From: CAYPLH01 sp964411505
GTDB taxonomy: Bacteria; Bacillota; Clostridia; CAYPLH01; DUMO01
DNA: 21,350 nucleotides
Reading direction: 5' to 3'
NCBI GenBank assembly: GCA_964411505.1
Contig: CAYPLH010000065.1
Span: forward strand, 1-21,350
The translations under genes and the position numbers were made by a program. Within the stretch, counting starts at the first letter, position 1. Every line of letters starts with the position of its first letter. The notes under the pieces were generated by a model, which saw only the letters and a list, made by a program, of their open reading frames with translations, ran no database searches and was not told where the DNA came from. Positions 15,363 through 21,350 of the stretch are shown piece by piece.

Positions 15363-15725
15363 TTAATAATGAATATTGTCCATATATTGCCCCATTACAC
15401 CTGTATTGTTAGCATATGGGTAAGCATTGTTTGAGTAGTTGTCATAACTATATGGCATTGTCTGACCATAGTCCATATTAGAGCTATATGGCATAGTCTG
15501 CGGATAAGGCATGTTCTGGGTATATGGCATGGATTGACCATAATTCATATTGTTAGCCATGTACTGTCCCTGCACCATAGGACACTGCATATTCATAAGG
15601 TAAGGGCAGCATATTATCGGCTGTACCATGGGCTGCATTTCTTGCATTGGACTTACAAATGCATTTTCGGGCATTTTGTTCATTTCTGCACCCACTTCAT
15701 CTTTTAATTTCTTATTTTCTTTCAT
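15363..15725 (-). CDS. Met/Tyr-rich repeat protein, probable spore coat component
   Basis: A 120-residue low-complexity protein. The first 25 residues are charged; then comes a Met/Gln/Pro segment with a Cys group (CCPYLMNMQCPM, C39, C40, C48). Residues 59-94 are three tandem 12-residue units of pattern NMxYxQ(S/T)MPY followed by two variable residues (starting at N59, N71 and N83). The tail is rich in Tyr and Asn and ends HY. High Tyr, Met and Cys without a signal peptide is typical of spore coat proteins that cross-link, but no named family is recognised. GGAGGT is eight bases before the ATG. CATATAATG about 45 bases upstream resembles a sigma-K -10 site, weakly. It ends at a strong terminator, so it is a single-gene unit placed inside the metG-ksgA block. 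Confidence 0.75.
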   Translation of the reverse strand: MKENKKLKDEVGAEMNKMPENAFVSPMQEMQPMVQPIICCPYLMNMQCPMVQGQYMANNMNYGQSMPYTQNMPYPQTMPYSSNMDYGQTMPYSYDNYSNNAYPYANNTGVMGQYMDNIHY

Positions 15726-15842
15726 ATATTAATACCTCCGATAGTTCATTAATATATTATCATTATATGAACGGTAAAAGAATCGGTGAGAATTTTCATA
15801 AACAGTTTGCATAAAATGTATTATAGATTAGAACAAAAAACA

Positions 15843-15902
15843 TGATGATATAGTGTCGCATAAAGAATAATTAGCCTGTTCTGTTGCTACACTATACCAT
15901 CA
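15843..15902. repeat. MITE-like palindromic repeat family 1, copy B (shortest)
   Basis: A 60-bp palindrome 50 bases past the stop of the gene at 15952. The left end is TGATGATATAGTGTCGCA and the right end, on the minus strand, TGATGGTATAGTGTAGCA, 16 of 18 identical. Inward they differ as in the other copies: one side AAAGAATAATT, the other ACAGAACAGGCTAATT. The copy consists of almost nothing but its two ends. Confidence 0.8.
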
Positions 15903-15951
15903 AAACTTTGTTTAAAAATGGATTGAAGTGTTTATTTGTAAACTTAACACT

Positions 15952-16653
15952 TTAATAATAATATGAAATATCCTTAATATGCCATATTCCGTTTTCTATG
16001 TCATAATCAAAAATAAAATAGCGCGTATTTATACCATTATAAAATTGCCCTTTAAATTCGTCACTTTTATTTACATTTAAGACTACTTTAAGAGCAATAC
16101 AATTTTCGACATCATTCATGGTTGATTTTTCTAATACCAAGTCTATTGATTTAATTTCTATTGATTTAATTACATCCTTATAGTCGGCTGCAAACTTTTC
16201 AATAGACTTACTCCCATCCTCAGTATCTTGAAAAAGATGCAAATTATAAGCCCCTTCAAGATCTCCGGTGCTTATCTTGTTAACCCAGTCCTTTACAATA
16301 TCCTTTATTGGTGAAATGTCTATCTGCTGTTTTAGGATATTAATAAATTGCTCTTTTTCATCAATCTCCAGCAATATGGGTTCAATCTCCTTGTCTTTGA
16401 GTTCAAGCTGTTTTGATAGATACTCTTTATTATTAACAAGATCCTCAATTTCGTCATTAAGGCTTGAAATATCAGATTCAAGCAGCTTATTCCTCTCCTC
16501 TAAGTTTTTTAACTGCTTACTGAAAGCATCTATTGCTGCAGTTTTACTTAAATTGATTTCCTGAAAGTTTTCTCTATCCCACAACAAGTAGTTGAATGCA
16601 ATAAACACCATTATGATAAGAACAAATACCATAACAAGAACAAGGTTTTTCAA
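15952..16653 (-). CDS. membrane-anchored coiled-coil protein, unknown function
   Basis: A 233-residue protein. Residues about 3-24 are a single membrane helix (VLVMVFVLIIMVFIAFNYLL). Residues about 30-95 form a coiled coil rich in Lys, Glu and Leu. The C-terminal half (about 105-233) has the spacing of an NTF2-like domain (a helical DWVNKISTGDLEGAYNL start and strands ending YFIFDYDIENGIWHIKDI), so it likely sits outside the membrane and binds a ligand or partner. TTG at 16653 is taken as start because AGGGGGTG precedes it by a few bases; a GTG at 16680, overlapping the tatD stop, has no ribosome site. It follows tatD by 23 bases and is probably in its operon. No family name is recognised. 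Confidence 0.72.
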   Translation of the reverse strand: MKNLVLVMVFVLIIMVFIAFNYLLWDRENFQEINLSKTAAIDAFSKQLKNLEERNKLLESDISSLNDEIEDLVNNKEYLSKQLELKDKEIEPILLEIDEKEQFINILKQQIDISPIKDIVKDWVNKISTGDLEGAYNLHLFQDTEDGSKSIEKFAADYKDVIKSIEIKSIDLVLEKSTMNDVENCIALKVVLNVNKSDEFKGQFYNGINTRYFIFDYDIENGIWHIKDISYYY

Positions 16654-16676
16654 GCTTTCACCCCCTAAATCTGACT

Positions 16677-17444
16677 TCACCCAATTTTGAAAAGCTCTTT
16701 AACATTTTTTGTTGTAGCCTCAGCAATTATTTCAACTTCTGTATTCCTAATTTCGGCAATTTTCTGTGCTGTATTTATTAAATAAGAAGAATCATTCCTC
16801 TTTCCTCTGTAAGGTACGGGAGTCATATATGGACAATCAGTTTCTATAAGAAGTCTATCTAAAGGAATAGATTTAATAACTTCAACAATTTTTCTGGCAT
16901 TTTTGAAAGTAACAACCCCACCAACAGAAATAAAAAAGTTGTTGTCAAGCAATATTTTTGCCATTTCCGTGCTACCTGTAAACATGTGAAAAACGCCACC
17001 CACTTCTTTGGCATTCTCCGATTTTATAATTTCCATCACATCTTGGTGAGAATCTCTGTTATGAATAATTACTGGCATTTTTAAATCTTTCGCCAGTCCA
17101 ATCTGCATAATAAGCCATTTTTTTTGCAACGCCCTCGGAGAAAAGTCATAATAGTAATCAAGACCAATCTCTCCTATGGCTACAACCTTTGGTCTTTTTG
17201 TAAGCTCCGCTATTTTCTCAAGAATATTTTCATTAGCTTCTTGCACATTGTGAGGATGAATACCAACCGCCCCATATACAAACTCATACTGTTCGGTCAA
17301 AGCTATTGTTGAATCAATAGAAGCAGCATCACTTGCAGCGTTTAAGACACCTTCCACTCCGCTGCTGAAAACTTTCTTTAAGATGCTATCCCTGTCATCA
17401 TTAAATCTTTCATCATCATAATGTGCATGGCTGTCAAACAACAT
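16677..17444 (-). CDS. tatD: TatD-family metal-dependent hydrolase / deoxyribonuclease
   Basis: A 255-residue TatD/YabD-type TIM-barrel enzyme, a metal-dependent 3'-5' nuclease on DNA (and perhaps RNA). Metal ligands are in the family positions: H6 and H8 in DSHAHYDD, the glutamate in IGEIGLDYYYD (about residue 93), His in IIHNRD, His in FHMFTG and Asp in IETDCPYMTP. Length is normal. AGGTGG precedes the ATG by four bases. It starts 88 bases after the metG stop on the same strand, as metS-yabD in B. subtilis, and is followed by the coiled-coil membrane gene. The exact physiological substrate is not deducible. Confidence 0.95.
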   Translation of the reverse strand: MLFDSHAHYDDERFNDDRDSILKKVFSSGVEGVLNAASDAASIDSTIALTEQYEFVYGAVGIHPHNVQEANENILEKIAELTKRPKVVAIGEIGLDYYYDFSPRALQKKWLIMQIGLAKDLKMPVIIHNRDSHQDVMEIIKSENAKEVGGVFHMFTGSTEMAKILLDNNFFISVGGVVTFKNARKIVEVIKSIPLDRLLIETDCPYMTPVPYRGKRNDSSYLINTAQKIAEIRNTEVEIIAEATTKNVKELFKIG

Positions 17445-17532
17445 AATTCCACCTGTATTTCTATTACTGTTATTATTGCTCCATGATTAATATAGTGTAA
17501 TTCTTAAACTATCCTGCATTATCCTTATTATC

Positions 17533-19533
17533 TTAGCTAACTTTTGTACCGCTTCCAATATCCTTTTCAACTGTAACCAACGTCAGTTCTTTATCATCAC
17601 TTGCAGCAAGTATCATGCCCTGGGATTCCACACCCCTTAATTTAACAGGTTTGAGGTTGGCTATAAGGATAACCTGTTTTCCAACAAGCTCCTCAGGCGT
17701 GTAGTATTTAGCAATTCCAGATACAACCTGCCTTATTTCTTGCCCCAATTCAAGCTTTAGTTTTAATAGCTTGTCAGCACCTTCCACTTTCTCTGCTTCC
17801 ACTACTTTGGCTACTCTGAGATCTAATTTGGCAAAGTCATCTATGGTTATATACTCTTCTTTATTTTCAACAGTACCTTTGCCTGTTTTTTCTTTTTTAC
17901 ATACTTTGGCTTCCTTTAATTCATTATTTTGTTTATGAGAATCCATATCAACTGCTTCATTTCCCAATATTTTTTCCAACTCTTCTAATTCCTTTTCTAT
18001 GTCAATTCTAGGGAATATAACCTGCCCTTTTTGCACCTTTGTATTATCTGGGAATACTCCCCATGCTTTTGTGGTATCCCATTCCACTAGTCTCTTTTCT
18101 TTTATACCTATCTGCTCCCAAATTTTCTCGGGTGTTTCAGGCATAAAAGATTGTATAAGAATAGAAATAATTCTGATGCTTTCAAGCAAATTATAAAGAA
18201 CAGCTGCAAGTCTCTCCTTTTCGGACTCATCCTTAGCAAGCACCCATGGCTTTGTTTCATCAATATATTTGTTAGTCCTAGAAATAGCTTTCCATATTTC
18301 TGACAGAGCCAAACTAAACTGCAATTTATCCATTAACTCTTCCACAAGTAAAGGTGTATTGAGTATGGTATTTTTTAAATCCTCATCAAACTCCCCTTCT
18401 CTTCTTGAAGATGGAATAACACCATCAAAATACTTGTCTATCATTGCCACCGTACGGCTTACAAGGTTGCCAAGGTCATTTGCAAGGTCAGAATTGATTC
18501 TGTTTATTAACGCCTCGTTGTTAAAAACACCGTCGGAACCAAAAGGTACTTCTCTTAAGAGAAAATATCTTATTGCATCTACACCATATTTATCAACAAG
18601 AATAACCGGGTCTACTACATTTCCCTTAGATTTAGACATTTTACCGCCTTCCAGTAAAAGCCACCCATGTCCAAATACTTGCTTTGGAAGAGGTTCACCC
18701 AGCGCCATGAGCATAGCGGGCCAAATAATTGTATGAAATCTGATAATTTCCTTTCCCACAAGGTGAACGTCGCAAGGCCAGTACTTTTTAAAGTCACTGT
18801 CATCCTCTGTCATATATCCTAATGCGGTTATATAGTTGGACAGTGCATCTATCCATACGTAGACCACATGCCCGGGATCAAAGGTAACAGGAATTCCCCA
18901 GTTGAATGTAGTCCTAGATACACACAAATCTTCAAGCCCCGGACGCAGAAAATTGTTAAGCATCTCATTGCGCCTTGAAACTGGCTGAATAAAATTCGGA
19001 TTATCCTCCAGCAGCTTTATAAGCCTGTCCTGATATTTAGAAAGCCTGAAAAAATAACTTTCTTCCTTTGTAATCTCAACTTCCCTTCCACAATCAGGGC
19101 ATTTTCCGTCAGTCAATTGAGTCTGTGTCCAAAAGGATTCACATGGAGTACAATACCAACCTTCATATTGACTCTTATATATATCACCCTGATCATACAG
19201 CTTTTTGAATATTTTTTGAACTATTTCTTCATGCTGGGCATCAGTTGTTCTTATGAACTTATCGTTAGTTATTTCCATTAATTTCCATAGGCTCTTAATT
19301 CCCAAAACCATCTCATCAACGTATTTTTGGGTAGGTATCCCCTTCTCTTCGGCTATCCTTTGAATTTTCTGACCATGCTCATCAGTCCCTGTAAGAAACA
19401 TAACATCATAGCCTCGTAGCCTTTTATATCTAGCCATTGTGTCAGCTGCAACAGTAGTATAAGAATGTCCTATATGCAGCTTTCCACTCGGATAATATAT
19501 TGGTGTTGTAATATAATATTTTTTATTTGTCAT
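17533..19533 (-). CDS. metG: methionyl-tRNA synthetase
   Basis: A 666-residue class I synthetase that charges tRNA-Met and initiator tRNA. HIGH is at residues 20-23, KMSKS at about 298, and a zinc knuckle with CTPC and CPDC at about 127-150 inside the connecting domain. The anticodon-binding helical domain follows. A charged Lys/Glu linker (about 530-560) leads to a C-terminal tRNA-binding (EMAP/Trbp111-like) domain at about 560-666 (LDLRVAKVVEAEKVEGADKL), which mediates dimerisation and tRNA binding in many bacteria. GGAGG lies eight bases before the ATG. A good sigma-A promoter is at 19645-19673. The leader of about 100 bases has a small GCAAGT/ACTTGC stem but no T-box or SAM riboswitch signature. 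Confidence 0.98.
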   Translation of the reverse strand: MTNKKYYITTPIYYPSGKLHIGHSYTTVAADTMARYKRLRGYDVMFLTGTDEHGQKIQRIAEEKGIPTQKYVDEMVLGIKSLWKLMEITNDKFIRTTDAQHEEIVQKIFKKLYDQGDIYKSQYEGWYCTPCESFWTQTQLTDGKCPDCGREVEITKEESYFFRLSKYQDRLIKLLEDNPNFIQPVSRRNEMLNNFLRPGLEDLCVSRTTFNWGIPVTFDPGHVVYVWIDALSNYITALGYMTEDDSDFKKYWPCDVHLVGKEIIRFHTIIWPAMLMALGEPLPKQVFGHGWLLLEGGKMSKSKGNVVDPVILVDKYGVDAIRYFLLREVPFGSDGVFNNEALINRINSDLANDLGNLVSRTVAMIDKYFDGVIPSSRREGEFDEDLKNTILNTPLLVEELMDKLQFSLALSEIWKAISRTNKYIDETKPWVLAKDESEKERLAAVLYNLLESIRIISILIQSFMPETPEKIWEQIGIKEKRLVEWDTTKAWGVFPDNTKVQKGQVIFPRIDIEKELEELEKILGNEAVDMDSHKQNNELKEAKVCKKEKTGKGTVENKEEYITIDDFAKLDLRVAKVVEAEKVEGADKLLKLKLELGQEIRQVVSGIAKYYTPEELVGKQVILIANLKPVKLRGVESQGMILAASDDKELTLVTVEKDIGSGTKVS

Positions 19534-19644
19534 AAATGTATCCTCCAGATTGTATTACCGAAATAATGGTTGCTCCCCTGCAAGTAGCAAAGGACTTGCT
19601 AATTTATAATCTTATTATAACCTTCTCAAAAATCTATTACTAAT

Positions 19645-19673
19645 ACTATATATATAAAAGGTGATTTTTTCAA
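19645..19673 (-). promoter_or_regulatory. sigma-A promoter of metG
   Basis: TTGAAA (19668-19673), 17 bases, TATAGT (19645-19650) on the minus strand, about 110 bases before the metG start. It probably serves metG-tatD and the coiled-coil gene. It lies about 40 bases from the solo repeat end at 19715-19744. Confidence 0.6.
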
Positions 19674-19714
19674 GGAAAATATGAAATGCTTCAATCCACT
19701 TTTTTGATTGTGAT

Positions 19715-19744
19715 TGATATAGTGTAGCATAAAGAACAATTGGC
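19715..19744. repeat. MITE-like repeat family 1, solo end (copy D)
   Basis: Thirty bases matching one end type of the family: TGATATAGTGTAGC then ATAAAGAACAATTGGC. It matches the left end of copy B and the reverse-complemented right end of copy C. No matching opposite end is found nearby, so it is a truncated copy lying 27 bases from full copy C. Confidence 0.65.
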
Positions 19745-19771
19745 TTTACACTCTTCTTTTTCGGACATTGC

Positions 19772-19984
19772 ATAATGATATGTGTAGTAACAGAACAGGC
19801 TAATTATTTTGAGAAAACCAACGGTTCTCAGAATATAAAAGTGCTAACGCTTTTTATGCGCCATCCGTGGCGCAAAAAAGCTAAAAAAACGTCGTGTTTT
19901 TTTCACGCACTTTTATATTCTGCTCACCTGGTTTTCTATCAAAATAAAGCCCAATCGTTCTTTTTACTACACACATATCATTAT
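19772..19984. repeat. MITE-like palindromic repeat family 1, copy C (longest, with nested hairpins)
   Basis: A 213-bp element that begins 23 bases past the spmB stop. Its arms (19772-19844 and 19907-19984) are near-complementary over about 73 bases: outer ends ATAATGATATGTGT, then AACAGAACAGGCT on one side and AAAGAACGATTGGGCT on the other, and both inner ends GAATATAAAAGTGC. The 62-base top holds two more hairpins: GCTTTTTATGCGCCA with TGGCGCAAAAAAGC (about 19849-19881, one bulge) and AAAAAAAC with GTTTTTTT (19883-19890, 19896-19903). No protein is encoded. The rest of 19534-20007 has the metG promoter and copy D. Confidence 0.85.
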
Positions 19985-20007
19985 ATATTAGTAAAAAAGT
20001 TGACTCT

Positions 20008-20541
20008 CTACCTTCCAAATAGAACAGTACAAATCCACACTGATGCTATTACACTAACAAGGTCTGCAATCAGTGCAGCAAGCAGTGTAAAACGAATTTT
20101 TTTTATTCCAACCGCGCCAAAATATACAGTGAGAGTGTAAAATATAGTTTCAGTAGAACCCATCATGGTAGATACAACACGACCAACAAACGAATCCGCA
20201 CCATAACGTTTTATTATGTCGGTAACAAGAGCCAGTGATGCACTTCCTGAAATTGGTCTTAAAAAAACAAGAGGCAGTGTCTCAGAAGGTATTCCAAAAA
20301 TGTCTGTAAGTGGTTTCACTGCAAATATTAATAGATCAAGAACTCCTGACGCTCTGAATACTGATATTGCTACAAGCAATCCAACAAGTGACGGCAATAT
20401 TTTGAGTACAGTTTCTATTCCTTCTTTAGCACCTTCAATAAAAATATCAAAAACCTTTACCTCCTTGTATGCACCCATACTTAAAATAATCAAAAATACA
20501 ACTGGAATAGCATATAAGGATATCCAATTAATAACATTCAT
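20008..20541 (-). CDS. spmB: spore maturation protein B
   Basis: A 177-residue membrane protein with about five helices and the Gate/nucleoside-recognition fold of SpmB (IFIEGAKEGIETVLKILPSLVG at the start, FLRPISGSASLALVTDII in the middle, and GSTETIFYTLTVYFGAVGIK near the end). In Bacillus and Clostridium SpmA and SpmB act together in spore core dehydration and heat resistance; the transported molecule is not known. It starts 8 bases after spmA, with its GAGGT ribosome site overlapping the spmA stop, so the two are translationally coupled. Full length. Repeat copy C follows 23 bases after its stop. Confidence 0.96.
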   Translation of the reverse strand: MNVINWISLYAIPVVFLIILSMGAYKEVKVFDIFIEGAKEGIETVLKILPSLVGLLVAISVFRASGVLDLLIFAVKPLTDIFGIPSETLPLVFLRPISGSASLALVTDIIKRYGADSFVGRVVSTMMGSTETIFYTLTVYFGAVGIKKIRFTLLAALIADLVSVIASVWICTVLFGR

Positions 20542-20549
20542 TTTTTACC

Positions 20550-21134
20550 TCATCTTTTTCCATATAACCCCGAAAATAATTTAACTGCAATTATTCCTGA
20601 AATAGCTGCAGAGCACGATGCAATCCATATTGTTCCAATTATTTCTACAGGATTTTTTGATCCTGCAAGTGAACGCACTGCTATAACTGTAGTAGGTACA
20701 AGTTGAATAGCTGCTGTATTTAGAACTAGAAACATACTCATCGAACTTGTCGCAGTATCTTTATTACGGTTCAGCTTCTGAAGTTCACTCATAGCTTTAA
20801 TCCCAAGTGGTGTAGCAGCATTACCAAGTCCAAGAAAATTGGCTGCAAGATTCATCACAATCGCTCCTATGGCAGGATGTCCCCGCGGAATTTCAGGAAA
20901 AAGTCTTTGCATTATTGGTCTTGCGAGTTTTGTAATGTGCCTAATAAGCCCACTTTTTTCTGCAATATTCATAAGTCCTGTCCAAAGACACATAATACCA
21001 AGCAGTCCGATTGCAAGTTCAACTGCTGTACCTGCTGAATCCAGTGCTGCCTGTGTAACCTCCTTTACCCTTCCATTCATTATCCCAACTACAAATCCGG
21101 ACACAAGCATAAACAACCAAATATAATTAAGCAT
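20550..21134 (-). CDS. spmA: spore maturation protein A
   Basis: A 194-residue membrane protein with the SpmA signature: an N-terminal helix, GRVKEVTQAALDSAGTAVEL, the LLGIMCLWTGLMNIAEKSGL segment, FPEIPRGHPAIGAIVMN and NFLGLGNAATPLGIKAM. It pairs with SpmB in spore core dehydration; loss in Bacillus gives heat-sensitive spores. GAGGT lies nine bases before the ATG. A sigma-E-like promoter at 21218-21246 fits mother-cell expression as known for B. subtilis spmAB, where dacB lies upstream; here dacB is not seen within the 216 bases left in the window. Confidence 0.96.
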   Translation of the reverse strand: MLNYIWLFMLVSGFVVGIMNGRVKEVTQAALDSAGTAVELAIGLLGIMCLWTGLMNIAEKSGLIRHITKLARPIMQRLFPEIPRGHPAIGAIVMNLAANFLGLGNAATPLGIKAMSELQKLNRNKDTATSSMSMFLVLNTAAIQLVPTTVIAVRSLAGSKNPVEIIGTIWIASCSAAISGIIAVKLFSGLYGKR

Positions 21135-21217
21135 ACACTTTTTACCTCACTGAATTAGTTTCTTGACCATGCAAGGTGCAGTCATCTTTCCTTAACATTC
21201 AAATTATACATGTCTAA

Positions 21218-21246
21218 TTTATATGAAAAGTGTAACCAAACTATTC
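21218..21246 (-). promoter_or_regulatory. sigma-E-type promoter of spmAB
   Basis: GAATAGT (21240-21246) is 6/7 to the sigma-E -35 GAATATT; 14 bases later CATATAAA (21218-21225) is 6/8 to the -10 CATACAAT. The start would be near 21210, about 76 bases before spmA. A TATAAT at 21203-21208 lacks a usable -35, so the sigma-E reading is preferred. Confidence 0.5.
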
Positions 21247-21350
21247 AGCAACAAAGAGATAAACCTTTTTGAATGCTTATACCAAGCATGTTAACTGTTA
21301 CTATTCACAGCCCCCTTAAAAAAGAGAATGCAGAACAAGGCTAATTTTTA

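Noticed and set aside
19534..19640. T-box or pseudoknot riboswitch in the metG leader
   Set aside because: The GCAAGT/ACTTGC stem is present, but the T-box signature is absent, and pairing of the loop with the following AGGGG would need an impossible zero-length loop.
21331..21350. Possible further copy of repeat family 1 (GCAGAACAAGGCTAATTTTT) at the window end
   Set aside because: Close to the AACAGAACAGGCTAATT end, but cut by the window edge and without a visible partner arm.
1..21350. CRISPR array, prophage, restriction or toxin-antitoxin system
   Set aside because: No regularly spaced repeats, phage genes, nuclease-methylase pairs or small toxin-antitoxin gene pairs were seen.

Overview
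The window looks like chromosome of an AT-rich, endospore-forming Firmicute of the class Clostridia. Support: many sporulation and germination genes (spmA, spmB, a SleB-type cortex hydrolase, a GerMN lipoprotein, a Met/Tyr-rich coat-like protein, small hydrophobic spore-type proteins), strong AGGAGG-type ribosome sites, TTG/GTG starts, an archaeal-type prolyl-tRNA synthetase and the non-mevalonate isoprenoid genes ispD and ispF-like. I cannot name the species from sequence alone.

Layout. 1-1744: GerMN lipoprotein and YkuK-like RNase H-fold protein, both minus strand. 2118-3785 (plus): a sigma-E-like promoter driving a 61-residue protein with a duplicated hydrophobic motif, then three small unknown proteins in a row. 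4192-8026: a cell-wall/spore block with SleB-like hydrolase (plus), a polytopic membrane protein, a peptidoglycan-binding protein with an unrecognised C-terminal domain, and an SH3b-CAP secreted protein (last three minus). 8256-11379: proS, a divergent ispF-like gene (plus) and ispD. 11526-12737: a large unknown protein. 13047-19533 (all minus): metG, tatD, a coiled-coil membrane protein, a Met/Tyr-rich repeat protein, a YabE-like 3D protein and rsmA/ksgA. This keeps the order metS-yabD-yabE-ksgA of Bacillus subtilis but lacks rnmV and carries two extra genes. 20008-21134: spmA-spmB with a sigma-E-like promoter.

Beyond genes, two families of small palindromic repeats are visible. Family 1 (1977-2053, 15843-15902, 19772-19984, plus a solo end at 19715-19744) has shared ends and a variable middle, like a MITE; the largest copy can fold into a long stem topped by two hairpins. 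Family 2 (6965-6997 and 15254-15285) is a 32-33 bp inverted repeat lying each time directly after a U-rich terminator-like tract on the minus strand. Other palindromes lie at 2382-2417, 7205-7243 and 8073-8132.

Functionally the genes combine housekeeping (two aminoacyl-tRNA synthetases, rRNA methylation, isoprenoid precursors) with spore cortex, coat and cell-wall remodelling. I see no phage, CRISPR, rRNA or tRNA genes and no defence system. The least explained items are the repeat families, the IspF-like protein without its third metal-binding histidine, and the small sporulation-type proteins.
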